Assembly: GCA_037349105.1 (NCBI GenBank)
Contig: JAYJMM010000009.1
Location: 248,001 to 312,000, forward strand
Origin: Limnomonas spitsbergensis
Taxonomy: Eukaryota > Chlorophyta > Chlorophyceae > Chlamydomonadales
DNA length: 64,000 nucleotides
Direction of reading: 5' to 3'
How positions within the stretch are numbered: position 1 is the first letter of the stretch; each line of letters begins with the position of its first letter. Both the position numbers and the translations under genes were made by a program. Under the pieces are notes generated by a model that saw nothing but the letters and a program-made list of their open reading frames with translations, did not search any database and was not told where the DNA came from. Of the stretch, positions 9,701-22,600 are shown one piece after another.

Positions 9701-11020
9701 CCGACTGGGATCATCAGTCGAGGGAAGGCAGGACCATTGGACCAAACGGCCAAGCGAAGACTCAGGATGGTAAAATCCTGGTCAAGGACGTTTATGGGCC
9801 CTACTCAAAATACTTGGCGGCGAGGCCAAGCCTGGCATTGGTTGGACGCTCAGGACAGAGGATCAATCACTTAATGCACAACCTGTCAGTGTATGTACCA
9901 AAGGGCCTATTGCGAAAAAACAGCATAATGTCCTCGACCGAATGACCGGCCGGTGGCTCGAGCACTAGCTGGTCGGTGCTTTCTTAATTCCTATGACAGT
10001 TACTAAGCTACGTTTCCGAGATATAGCCGTACAGAAACCATATCCGTACAATAAAAGATAAATTATACTCGGGCGCACCGAATTCAGAGACTCGAGGCCT
10101 GAGATCAGGAATGGGACAAGATACCAATTTGTGCTTTACGACTAAGAAAGTTATGCCAGTCGCATACACTGTGCGATAAGTGAACTGCCCCCCGGCTCCA
10201 CTTATCACTCGATCACTCATCCAGCCAACAGGCGGTGGTCGAGGTCGGTGGTGACAGGCGACGAACTCGAAGGATAGCTTCTCACTACGGCATTGGAATA
10301 CCGATCATGAGTTAAACGTACCTTACAAACTAATCTCTTAGGTCAGCGTGCGAGTTGGAGCAAACCTACAAAAACCGAGGGCGGCCTGGTCGGAGTCGTC
10401 AGGCAGAGGTGCCATTAGTGCGCAGGTGACACATATACTAATTGAGGTCTTTAGATCGCAAGTCGTAATCGGGATCACTGCTAGAAAGGCGAGTCGCTGC
10501 GATGAGGGCCCAGTCGGAGCAGACAGGGTCGCAGGTGATGCACGGCTCCGCGGCATGTGCAAGCAAGCCATCAATCGAATCAAGTATGCAGACGAAATCA
10601 AAACAATCATGATATTGACAGGAAAGATCGCTGCCACTCGAGTCTAGCCGCAACAATGGGGGTCCCAGCGAAATTCCTGGCCTACTAGTCACGTGCATGG
10701 CCACAGCCATTGCTTGCTCACTTTGCTTGAGACATCAGACCAGGCAATCAAGTGTAGCCACCCATCCATGCAGCCCCAGGCCCCATCTAGAAACATGCAT
10801 GGAGTGTTGCCCACCCCCCCAGTCTTGCATAGCGAACTAGGACGTAGGAAACGGAGGCATGTGCAACCCGCCCGATCGGCACCCAGTGCCCTAGAGAGAA
10901 AGCTTGCTTGCACATTTTAGGTCATTGGCAACTAAGATGGAATTGATTTTGGGTATTGTGTCTTTTCTGAAAAAACATGTCCCATGTCACTCATCCCGGT
11001 GTTCAATAGGTAACATGCCA
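9700..11020. other. Unassigned region
   Basis: Only short open frames are present (for example 10348-10647, + strand). None has a recognisable motif. No repeat structure was seen. Confidence 0.4.
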
Positions 11021-11143
11021 AATGGCAGGCCGCAAGGCCGTCACCAACTTAACTGGCATACAAAATCATTTCAAATTCAGTAGATTCCCCTTGCCTCCCA
11101 CTTCCCCATCAGCCCATGTCTCCATCCCCATGTTCCCAAGGGC

Positions 11144-11491
11144 ATGCTGGCCCAAGAACGATGCATCTCGGCTTCTGACGCGCCCTATGCAGCACCATCG
11201 AGTCTCCAGAGCAAGGCACTCCCCGCCCCTGATTCTCCCTATGTGGAGCCTCCTTTCTCTCCGGGAACGGGCAGCGCTCACAAAGCCCTCCTCCACCGCA
11301 TGGGCCACATCTTGTTCAACATGCTTGACGACGTCAACCACTGCCATGCCTTTTTCCAGCACGTTGCGCTCTATCTACAAATTGGCGATGGGTGCGGCCA
11401 TTTGTTTACATCATTTCCCCTTTCCTATAAATCCCTCTTCTCGCTGTTGTATCCCTCTTCTCGCTGTTGTATGTCTCCTTCTCCCTCTTGA
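11144..11491 (+). other. Unrecognised open frame
   Basis: A 115-codon frame with a plausible amino-acid mix, including a segment rich in His and hydrophobic residues at 11280-11400. The overlapping + frame 11022-11792 is longer but looks less protein-like. Neither shows a family motif. This could be an exon or chance. Confidence 0.2.
11431..11470. repeat. Tandem duplication of a 20-mer
   Basis: ATCCCTCTTCTCGCTGTTGT occurs twice, head to tail. Confidence 0.9.
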
Positions 11492-11887
11492 CCCTTCTCT
11501 CTCTCTCTTCTGGCCACCCTTCCTATTCTCATCCCCGTCAGGATCAGAGGACCCTGACGATAGGCTATTTTCTATTAACTATACATTGCGCATGCGTGGT
11601 CGGAGTCCATGGCCCCTACTGGCTAGGCCCCCTCTCCTCCCGGCCCTTGGCGTTTTCTTCTGTCCCACACATGCAATTTGTTTCCCCTCCCTATCTACTG
11701 TGGAGCCGGATAGGTTTCGCGCACCTAATGTATCCAATCCTTTTGTTATAATTTACAGACTTCACAATTTGCATTCATTCGCAACCTATTAGTGAGTATC
11801 AAAAGCTAGCCCCTACAATATGTTAATTTTCGTTCCCTATTCTACATATTTTATCACCGCGCGGGGCAAAAGCATGCACAACAGTGC

Positions 11888-12094
11888 GTGTTGCGCTTGC
11901 TGACCAGAGACTTCTTGCAAGAAGTCAGTGATGTGTGCCTAGTTTTTCAAATTGCTAGATTTTACCATCTTGTTCCACAATCTACGTTAGACAAGTTCCG
12001 CTCAGCTGTACACCTTTTTCTCAAGGCCAACGAGTTTGTGGCTCTGGTGGTTCAAGGCCTGGGGCCTGACCATTATTGTGGACAGTCCAGTTGA
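11888..12094 (+). other. Unrecognised open frame, possible exon or element fragment
   Basis: A 68-codon frame without an ATG start. It has a natural-looking mix of hydrophobic and charged residues and could be a remnant of a mobile-element or host protein. No motif was recognised. Confidence 0.2.
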
Positions 12095-12390
12095 GCTTAA
12101 CAGTCAAAAAACTAATTGCACGGGGCAATTACCGGTCGGATGTACGTAACTGGTAGGATGTACCCAAATTTGACTTCAGATAAATTATGTAAATTATTTT
12201 GAAAATTTAGTCCAGCGGAAGGTCACTTAAATGCATGTGAAAAGTACGAGAAAATCGGAGTTCACAGAAGTTTGTGTCTATGAGGTAACAGAAGGCAATG
12301 GCCTGTGTACCCGGCAGGCATTTGTTGAAATTGCAGTCAATCGGAGCATCATGTATAACTGTTATGGTAGGGAGCGACGAGTAGCTCCCT

Positions 12391-12428
12391 ACCGAGCACG
12401 AGCGCGAGCACGAGCACGAGCGACGAGC
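12391..12428. repeat. GAGCAC/GAGCGC hexamer microsatellite
   Basis: Imperfect run of cgagca-type hexamers. Confidence 0.8.
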
Positions 12429-12949
12429 ACAGGAATTAGAATTAATCCGTTATTGCAGGAAATAAGCTCCAAGACATAAACAAGGAGTCAGCGTTTGCTA
12501 CAATAGTAACAGCATGCACACACCAGGCTTTTGGAACGCCAGCTCACCATCCCGTGTGACACTACATCCTAAGGCACCCTAGACATAAATTGGGCCCAGA
12601 CACGCATGCAGAAGAAGCCGTGCGGGCAGTTCCTGTTGCCTCCGGACATTGCTAACTCGCCGTCGCAGAAGAGCTCAAAGCGGTCATGAGGAGGAGGGGG
12701 CCCCCAAAGCCAGGGACCACCTTAAGGCGTCTTTGGGAGCTTGGCTGTCCCACATAGACCGCAATCCCGGCTGTGCTCCGCATAGCACAAGCGGCATTCT
12801 TGAGAGCCGTGCGCCCTCACAGTGCAACCAGCAACGGGACATGAGAGGGGGGTTTGCCACCCTTGTTGTTGTGTCTGGAACCCCCCCAGCTACGTCGCCA
12901 GGCAGCTGCTCATCTAGTGAAAACAAGGAATCTGCGGCTGTTGCAATGC

Positions 12950-13480
12950 TCCGGTCTGTTGCTGCTGCTGTTTCTGCCAGGCAGTTGCTGCTGCTGCGAG
13001 GCACGTGCCTGTTGCTGCTGCTGCTGCTGCTGCTGCTCCCAGGAAGCCAGCCGCTGCTGTGGAGACTGGAGAGACTCCTGTCTGCTGCTGTTGCTGCTGC
13101 TGCCGGGCAGCCTGTTGTTGCTGCTGCTGCTGCCAGGCAGCCAACTGCTGTTGTAGCGAGGCTCCTATCTGTTGCTGCTGGTCAGCCAGTAGCGGCGGTT
13201 GCAAGGCTCCTGCCTGCTGTTGCTGTTGCCATGCAGCCAGCTGCTGCCGCCAGTCAGCCAACTGCATCTGATGCGAGGCTCCAGCCTGCTGCTATTGCTG
13301 CTGTTGATGCTCCTGTCGGGCACCCAGTTGCGGCGGTTGCGAGACTGCTGTTGCTCCTGTTGCTGCTGCTGCCGGGCAGCCAGCCGCAGCTGCGGTGATG
13401 CACCTGCGAGCTGCACCTGCTGCTCCTGCCACTGCTGCTGTCCGGCAGCCAGCTGCAGTTGTGGCCAGGCACCCGCCTGT
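12950..13480. repeat. CTG/CAG-rich imperfect trinucleotide tract
   Basis: Dense CTG on the + strand. Read on the minus strand it gives Gln-rich peptide blocks with a recurring QLAAWQQQQ-like unit, but in two different frames (about 13416-13340, then 13267-12914). It is therefore either a frameshifted or spliced minus-strand Q-rich exon or simply low-complexity DNA. Confidence 0.7.
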
Positions 13481-13649
13481 TAATAATGCTTTAAGGCAGC
13501 CAGCTGCTGCAATTGTACTTCCATTGCCTGTCATGCTTGGACCTGTTGCAAGACTCGAATAACAGCTGCCACCCCAAGCATGCGGCATCCAACAAGCGAT
13601 CTTGCTGCGTGTCAGCCGCTTCTATTCCTTTCTGCCATGCCTCATCCTG

Positions 13650-14270
13650 TTCTCCTAGACAGAGGCAGGGCAGGAGGCATGACTAAAGGCAGGGCAGGAG
13701 ACAATTCACGAGGCAGGGCATGATGCAGGGCACAAGGCAGGACAGGAGACATGACAGGTGACAGGGCATGAGGCAGGACAGGAGGCAGGGGATGAGGCAG
13801 GGCATGAGGCGGGGCATTTAGCAGGGCATGAGGCAGGACAGGAGTAAAGACAGGAGGCAGGACAGGAGACAGGGCAGGAGGCAAGACAGGAGGCAGGGCA
13901 GGAGGCAGGACAGGAGGCAGGACAGGAGGCAGGGCAGGAGGCGTGACAGGAAGCAGGGCACGAGGCAGGACAGGAGGCAGGGCAGGAGACATAACAGGAA
14001 GCAGGGCACGAGGCAGGACAGGAGACAAGATAGGTGACAGGGCAGAGGGCAGGGCAGGAGACAGGACATGAGGCAGGGCACGAGGCAGGATAGCAGACAG
14101 GGAAGGAGGCAGGATATGAGGCAGGACATGAGGCAGGGCAGGAGGCAGGACAGGAGGCAGGGCAGGAGGCAGGGCAGGAGACAGGACAGGAGGCAGGGCT
14201 CGAGGCAGGACAGCGGGAAATGCAGGAGGCAGGACAGGAGGCAGGACGGGTGGCAGGGCAGGAGGCATTA
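13650..14270. repeat. Purine-rich minisatellite (about 10-bp GGCAGGACAG-type unit)
   Basis: About 60 imperfect units of ggcaggacag/ggcagggcag/gacaggaggcag type. The + strand is almost pure purine plus C. Open frames on both strands here follow from the repeat and are not taken as genes. Confidence 0.9.
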
Positions 14271-15463
14271 AAATACTTGAATTACCCCTATACGGCAGCT
14301 GCATGCAACCTGTTCCGTACATGGCCAAGCTCTTGATTGACTTCCCCGAGTAAGAAAGGCAGAGAAGCAGTTGAAGAGGCCCCATGACTTGTTGATTGCA
14401 TGCAAAGCGGGCAGGGTCCTACAATTTTACAGCTCTGCATCAGGGTTTCAAAAAATCAAAACAGCTGTTTCCTCCGGAGTGACGGACAGGCAATGATCGC
14501 AATTGCCTTTCTTGAATGTCATTATGCGTGATTAACTCACAACAGACGGGACCGTTTTTCACCCGATGCCTGCGAGAGCTCCTCATGCCGCCTGTGCATA
14601 TGCTCCAAATACTGATGCATCCTGAACGAGGAGTGCATAGGTGGAGAGACAGAGGATGTCAGCGCGAGGATCATAGCAAAGGCGGCAAACATCACCCTGA
14701 ATATCAAGCAAATATGAACGGCCACGCTGGTCTCGGTGGAGTAGCAGGATTTTGAATACCTTGAGGCCCTCATGGCTCGTGACCTGCATGCCACATAATT
14801 TCAACGATGAGTGACTTGACTGCAGGGCACAAGTAGACTCGTGAACAAGTTGACACAGATTATCAAGCCCAGTGGTACATCATGTCACTTGAACATGTCA
14901 ATGCTGAGCTTCTGCTCCACAGAGAGTCTGTCAGATGCGAGTCCATTAGCCCATGCTGGGCACCTAGCGCCCATGCTGGCCGCAAGGTCGGCAGAGGCCG
15001 CCCCGCGCAGCTGCCTGTTGGGAGTGCTCTCTGCGCTATGCATGCAGTCCTGCTATGCATGCAGTCCGCAGCTCGTCCCTGCCCGGCATTCCCTCCCTCA
15101 TGTGCAGCACGATGAGCCTGTGGGGCAGTTGTTGACCATGCATCATGGAGCAGCTGTACCAGCTGTACCACTTAGCGCACCTTGGACCCAGCCACCTCTG
15201 ATTGTGCCAGTCTTTGTCACGCGCCGGCTACTCTCTGCTGGCCACTTAAGCTTACCTACCTCGTTTTGATAGGTGACGTGTGGTGACGAAGGTTTGCCAC
15301 CCGAGACCTACAACGAACAAGACGACATGTCATTTATTATACGTGACCAATGTTCGATGTTCAGTATATTAACTTATCAACGTGCGTGTAGCAAATGGGT
15401 TTGGAGGAAGAAACATTTGAGTTCACAAACCCGAACCCGGCACTACGGTTTCCTGCGAGACTT
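14271..15463. other. Unassigned region
   Basis: No supported gene or repeat; only short chance frames. Confidence 0.4.
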
Positions 15464-16002
15464 GCAGCCTGTTTCTGATTGACTGCGGAGAAAAAAAATG
15501 TACGACGGTCTAATGGCCTGCGGAAGAGTTTCGCAGAGGTCGTCTCTGATTGGACCCTGCGGAACGAGACCGTGCAGTGGGGCGTACTGTTGTATTGCCG
15601 ATTGTGTGCACATTATCCCTTCATTTCTCTTTCTCTTCACAACGTTTCGACCACATCTCTTCCTAATGACAATATGCCTCGAATCGCTGTCGGTACCCTC
15701 GGTCTTATCCTCGAAGGGTCGTAGATGGATGCCTGACGCAGCCTTTGTCCAGGGTCGCCGCCACGGCCACTGCCCGATAGGTCCATGGACAGAAAAATAT
15801 AGGGGTTCTAATATATAATTAATGTCAATTCGATGGCCTAAAATGTTCCGCAGACTGTGGAAGTTCCGAGGAGGGGGGGGGGTCCTCGGAAAAAAGGCCG
15901 CACGTTGGTCTTCTAAAGGCCAGCGGAGCAGTTCCACAGACCCCGTTTCAGTACGACAGGGCCTGCGGAGGACTTCCGCAGTCAATCAGAAACAGGCTGT
16001 TG
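15464..16002. mobile_element. MITE-like element with 25-bp inverted termini
   Basis: 15465-15489 is the exact reverse complement of 15975-15999 (core CAGCCTGTTTCTGATTGACT). Outside the termini the 14-mer TTCCTGCGAGACTT is present on both sides (15450-15463 and 16003-16016), as expected for a target-site duplication. The roughly 539-bp interior has several further CTGCGGA-type inverted motifs and no convincing coding frame. Confidence 0.7.
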
Positions 16003-16016
16003 TTCCTGCGAGACTT

Positions 16017-16589
16017 TCTTGACATGAGGGTGCTTTCATGTAGCGTCGTAGTACACTCTGTTTGAATATTGTACACTTTGATTGGAGTGTTGTGCGTAAT
16101 ACAATACATTAGTTTTGATTGGTCACGGCCGTCGAGGGGCTGATGGTGATGTACGCACTGTTCATGCACGCTGCCGTTCGACTGACATGCATCATTTCAG
16201 ATACACGATGTATCGTGTCATGATTTATGTTCTTGTGAATTGGAACGCCACGTGGAGCGATGCAAGCGAAGAGAAAGCAATATCACGTAATATCGTACCT
16301 CACCCCACACTTCGTTTTGACGAAACATGTACTACCTTTCCAACCTCTTCCATCCCATTTATTTCAGCGAGAGCCCGCGGCAAAGCCTGCTCGCCGAGAG
16401 CCATGCCGCGCAGGCCGTGAACATACCACTCACACCCACCCACCTCTATTAGCTGCTACACTGACGTAACTGTTGCCTGAGGGCCACGAACTTCATGTCA
16501 GCCGTCCAGCTGCCTGTGTAATCGGGCCCCGCTCATCAGCCGTTCGGGCCCTTCGTTCTCCGAGGGAGAGAGCGCATCGGCACCTATCG
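16017..16589. other. Upstream region of the AP2 gene
   Basis: Presumed promoter and 5' leader. No TATA box stands out. Confidence 0.35.
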
Positions 16590-16607
16590 ATGTGTGCCAT
16601 ACGATGA
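16590..16607 (+). promoter_or_regulatory. Five-codon upstream ORF overlapping the AP2 start codon
   Basis: ATG at 16590 is followed by four codons and a TGA at 16605-16607. The TGA overlaps the main ATG at 16604-16606 as ATGA. Such an arrangement can couple termination to reinitiation or dampen translation. Confidence 0.45.
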
Positions 16608-19600
16608 ACACGGACGCTTCAGCATCTTCAGACATGCAGGATCAGCAGCAACCGCAGCAGCTGCTGCAGCCGCTGGCACCCCCAACGAAGCACAGCTCGT
16701 TCAAGGTCAGTCCATGCAAGCACAGTGCCACGCGTCAGCGCTGACACGGCCTGCATCGGTCGCCCCGCCATGCATGCATGCCTCCAGCTTGCATTTCGAA
16801 ACATGCTATTTATGTATGCGCTGCAGTCATCGCTGGCAAACATGTCTTGCTGCCAGTGAGATTGCGCGCGTCCAGTCGCCCCCGATCACCCGTTGGGGCC
16901 CGGCAGTTTGCGATTGAACTCGGTAATATGCGTTGGGTGGTGCTTCCATCAACTACCAGATACGAGCCATGATCAGCTGTTGATATGTTGAGTTTGCACA
17001 CGCACTTGACCAGCACATGAGGGCACTGTGCACCCACGCCCAGCTGACGTGCTAGGCATGCAAGCAATCGTGCCCTTTGTAATCGATACGTTGTATCGCA
17101 GCTCTTGCATTCCTTCGCATGATGGCTTCACGTACCGGCGTTGTGAATTTGACGACCTACGTTTGGTCGCAGGCTTCAAAATATGGACGGCTTTGATAGC
17201 ATCACCATGGCATCCACAATTTCCCATATTGTACACATGCTCTGCGCCAGTGTTGTGAAACATTCAGCTTGCATGGCCGCGCAAACGTGATGATGAGTGG
17301 TCTCATGCACTTCAGTTGATAAAGGATATGGGCGATCCGCACATGATAGCCGATTGTTATGTCAGTATGGCATGGCTCTTTCCATAGCATGCCAAGGCAG
17401 ACCGATTATACTCGATCATGATCGGCAATGCATGGCCATGCGTGGGAGACCGATTAATGTAATGGCTACCCGCCGACTTGTTCCCACTCGCTAGTGATCC
17501 AACTGCTGCTAGCTGCTGCGTGCACATGCTGTTATCGACATGCTACCGTGTATCCAGATGTCAACATCTGGATCAATCTAGGATGCTTCAGTGATGGCCT
17601 TAACAAGGCATATACAGGCTACTTCTACTGAGTAACTCGACTGCCTCAGTACGCTGCGTAACGAGGCATGCTCAGTATATATATGAAACCAAGTTGCTGG
17701 TTGATGGTCTTCTAATCAGCGATCGACACGGCTTTGCTGTAACTGGGGCACATACATCTGCTGCCCTTTCATGGCACTCAGTATGTAGTGATGTGCTTGA
17801 GTGTGCACCAGTGCACACCCGGTGTGTTCTACATAGTCGCTTGTATCCAAACCTGGACACACATGCGATCCCGTGGCTGCATTAACCTCGACCGAATGCC
17901 GACTGCTTGCTTGCTCTGAGTGCCATTTGTTATTGTGTGCAGGGGGTTACGAGGGCGTCATACGTGGCGCCAGACGGCTCATGCAAGTACCGCGCACAGG
18001 TAGGGCGGGTGACGCCACTACTGCGTATGGTATCATGATGGCTGTTGACGGGTGCAGTCTTCAACGACTGAGGGGTGGCTCCTGGCAGCATAGCATGCGA
18101 GACATATCCATGTGCGCTCTGTATTTGATGGCCAGGAATATCACGGTCCTTAGGAATCGGAATCGTAGACGACGCACGGGCGGCGTCTTGCTTGGCCGGC
18201 TCGGTCTTTGGATCGTCGTTCCCACTATCAGTCGCCTCCGCCTGAGGAGTTCATAGCATCGTACCGAAATAGCTATGAGCTGATGTTCATCTATGACACG
18301 TGTCGATCGGAAAGCCACTGTTCGGCACCAGGAGACCCTGGGGTAGAGGGACATACCATACCTCGATGTCTGTGTGGTCAATTGTAGGTTGACTACGGTC
18401 ATGCTGGTCAACTGTGCGGTGGGGTACCACTCTCCCAGCTTGCGTGCTGAGTACCTGTGGGGTGTCACACCCCAAGACTGATCAACATCCCAACACAACC
18501 AAAGTACGGCCCATCCCAGCAAAGCATGCTGCTTTCATGATGGACTCAAACACATGCACCGCCGCGGCAGGATGCGGGATCAGGGGCTGCAATGGGGAGG
18601 CTCAACATACACGTGTGAGGGAATCACTTAGTTAAGAAGCTTCTGCTCGCTCACCATGCACATGTATGCGCACTTTGGAAACGGCGCGGACCCAACCTTC
18701 AGATGGCCCATGCCGCACCGCCTGAACCCTCACGTCCCTGAAGGGCGTAGTTTCTTTCATCTTGTGCGATGCAAACCCCCTCGCCATGTTGTGGGATTTC
18801 AAAATAGTTGTCACAACTCTATCGCTGGCTTAGTGAGTGTTTTTAATGATGCGTTTCGAATTGCGCATAGAAGCGAAGCCACAGCTGTCGGCCTGTCGCG
18901 TGACCCCAGGGGACAGCGTGACGACACCTTGTGTCATCCGCTGTGAGATCCAGCCTTGGTAGCTGAGTTTCTCATTTCTGCACCTCGGCCTTTGAGGTCT
19001 GACAGGAATAACCTTCAAAAATACAGCCGGTTGATTTGCGCTGTAGCGCATAAAGTTGCCGATCGTTCCAGAAACATCGGGCTGACGGACTGACTGACTG
19101 ACTGACGGAAACGGGGTGACTCTGGGGGCGAAGCCCCCGCGACCTTCGGCCGCCCGGGGGGGCTCTGCCGAAAATATGAATTTTGGTCGAAAGTTTGTCC
19201 TGTGAGGCCAGCACTGAAAGAAATCATATTTTATACCCGAGGGAAGGCAAATCAAATCTACGGGTATATACAACCGTACTACAACTTCTTGTACAGGTGA
19301 TCCACATGTTATAGAAAGAAAGAAAGAAAACTATGCCCCCCTAGGGGCGAGGCTAAGGGAACAGTGCAACTCGTATGTTAAACACGTCCTGTTGGCCCAC
19401 CAGCCAACTTGCTTTGAATGTCCATCACTCCTTAAAATCTTGACGAACGACCGTCGACCCTGCTGAAGGCCAGCAATGATGCCCTGCTGCCCCGGCTGCT
19501 AAACCTAATATTTCAAACTTGCAGACTTGACTGCTGCCTCAACTGCATCAAACCTTCACCCCTGACTGCTGCCCCTGCTGCAGATCAGCAACGGGAGGAT

Positions 19601-22600
19601 GACTGACCATACTTCAAACCTTTACACCTGACTGCTGCCCCTGCTACTTATCAGCAACAGGAGGAGGATTGCCCATACTTAAAACCTTAGAAGCCTTCAC
19701 AGACAGCTGTCCTTACTTAATACCTTCACAGGCAGCTATCCATGCTTACAGCCTTCACACACAACTGTCCATGCATAAATCTTCACACCTGAATGCTGCC
19801 CTGCTGCAGATCAGCAACGGGAGGATGACCATGGCCTTGGGAGACTACTCTGAGGTAGGGATACTTAACAGTTATGAGCATGGTATTCGTTTGTTTATTG
19901 GAGTGGCTTCGAAATAAGAAACAGTTCCGAGCATGTTTTTTGCGTATTGATTGACTTCGAAATAAGTTACCACTTAGAGCACGGTGTTTATATACTGGTA
20001 TTCAATGAATTGTAAGTAAGTATCGGCTCCAAGTTTATATTGCGAGCCACCAGCTGGTTCCCAATGTAAGGTTTCACCGCTGCATGAGCTGAAGGTTATG
20101 TAGCGGCCAATGCAGTAGGCTGGTTCTAGTGCTCCATGAGATGCATACTAAGCCTCTCTTGCGCTCAACGTTTCCAAGGGGGAGGGCAGGACTCCCCTGG
20201 GTTGTTCCTACGTGAAATACATAGTTTTTTGTGGTTTGAGGGGTGTCAACTCATGAGGCGTCACGTGTGGTGAATTCTGCTCTTAGGAGCTCCTATTGCT
20301 GTTTGATCCTTCCAACTCTGTCAATCCTACCCCAGGTAAATAAAGCATAATTAAAATATCCAGTCCCAAAACTGTAACATTTGTAGACTTGTTAAATCTA
20401 TTTGTAAGAGGCTAACAACGACAGCCCGGCCATCTTTATTAGCATTGAGGGAAATAGCATCCGCCCCAGGCCAGCTGATGCTGATGCTGATCATATTGTT
20501 GCTGATTTTGATGCTGCTGACTGCTGCTTATGGTGCCGACTGTTGCTTCCGCTGCTGAGTCCTGCTGATGATGATGATGTTGCGTATGCGAATGCTGATA
20601 ATCAAATAAAGCTTACGATAATGTTGTTGCTGCTGCAGATAATGATGATGTTGCTAATGCAAATGCAAAAGATGATAATGAAATGCAGTTACGCTAATGC
20701 TCCTGCTGCTGATAATGAAATGCAGTTACGCTGATGATGATATTGCTGCTGCTGATATTGCTGTTGCTGCTGATGATGCTGAAGCTGTTGCTGCTGATAG
20801 TGCTGTTGCTGCTGATAATAATGTTGCTGCTGATAATGCTGTTATTGCTGCTGATGATAATGTTGCTGCTGCTACCTGCAGGAGGAGGCTGCGGCCCGGG
20901 CCTTTGATCTCGCCCTTATCGCCAAGGTTGGGTACAGCATTGCCGTCACCAACTTGCCCAAGGAGAACTATCGGGAGGAAGCCGTGCAGCTGCAGGGTAG
21001 GCTGGGTGAAGAAATACATACATGAGTGTCGGACCTAGCTGGAGGCACCTGTGCAGCTGCAGGGTAGGCTGGGTGAAGAAATACATACATGAGTGTCGGA
21101 CCTAGCTGGAGGCACCTGTGCAGCTGTAGGAAAGGCTGGGTGAAGAAATAAATACATGAGTGTCGGACCTAGCTGGAGGCACCTGTGCAGCTGCAGAGTA
21201 GGCTGGGTGAAGAAATACATACATGAGTGTCGGACCTAGCTGGAGGCACCTGTGCAGCTGTAGGGAAGGCTGGGTGAAGAAATACATACATGAGTGTCGG
21301 ACCTAGCTGGAGGCACCTGTGCAGCTGCAGGGTAGGCTGGGTGAAGAAATACATACATGAGTGTCGGACCTAGCTGGAGGCACCTGTGCAGCTGTAGGGA
21401 AGGCTGGGTGAAGAATAGGGAACAACAATTGTGACAGTTGCATGGTAGCCCACCGCCCCACCTACTGCTACGGCTGAACAGGTGGCTTCATTAATCCACG
21501 CCTCGAAGCGTTTATGTATTTATTACTGCCGGTTGCTTGCAGGCATGTCCCTTGACAACGTCGTGGAGATGTTGCGGGCAGAACGCAAGGCCGTGAAACT
21601 CAGCTTGAAGCAGCAGCAGATGCAGGTGCAACAGCAGGTGCAACAACAGGTGCAACAGGAGCACCAGCGTCGGCAAGAGCACATGCACCAGCTGGAGCAC
21701 CAGCTGCAACATCTGCAGCAACAGCAGCAACAGCCGCCGATTGCCAGGTCATCTGCTGGCCTGCCTGGACCGTTGGGTGTGGGCCCTCCTCCCAGGCAAG
21801 GCAGTCAGGATATCGGATCCAGGGGGGGCTATCCTAGTCCTGCCGATCCGCCCCTTTCGCTTCATGGCGGCTCCTTAAGCTATCCTGCGGCTGCTGGGGG
21901 CACCTGGGAGCATGCCGCAACAGGGCCTGGCCCTCCTGCGGCTGCTGCTTATGACAACTCCCCAGTGGCATCCCCCGCCGCGCAAATGAATAAAATAACA
22001 AGCAAACAAACGAACGGACAGCAGCAGCAACAGCAGCAACAGCAGTATCATTACGGGGGCCCCTCGGCCGGCACCTCTAGGCCGCCGATGAGGCACCAAA
22101 ACGAAGGGTGGCCTGACCCGCAGCATCTGCACGGCCAGCAGCTCGCAGCGTCGGCCGGCGCCGGAGGCGCGGCTGTGAGCGGAGCGGCAACTCATCAGGT
22201 TGCAGCGCCAGGCTCGCTTAGGAGCGCCGGGTTGGGGTGGACGCCCGCCTCGCCTGACAAGGCACGTAGCCAGGGCTCGCATACCAGCAGTGGTGGATCT
22301 GCCCCCGCCGCCGCCGCCACTGCAGGCTTCCCGCACCTGGCTGGCCAGCTGCTTCCCGACTCGAGGAGACGCAAGCGGCAGGTCAGCGATGAAGCCGCAG
22401 CAGTGGGGCCGTCGCTGCAGGCAGCCATCCCCTGGCAACGGCAACAACAGCAGCAGCAACAGCAGCAGCCAGGAGCGTACCCCTCCACTGCGGGCCTTGA
22501 AGGGGGTGGCGGCGGTAGCTCACAGGCAGCGCGCACGGCCGCAGTGACCTACTCGGCACCCGGGCACGAACAGCCTGTGCGTCGGGTCGGCGGGGACAGG

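Noticed and set aside
12649..13398. Plus-strand Leu-rich frame
   Set aside because: Runs of Leu come from CTG repeats; no other coding evidence.
17028..18500. Apparent exons between AP2 exons 1 and 3, with tempting donor and acceptor pairs
   Set aside because: Exon 1 joins exon 2 (17943) in phase and continues the AP2 consensus without a gap, so intervening protein-like stretches are chance.
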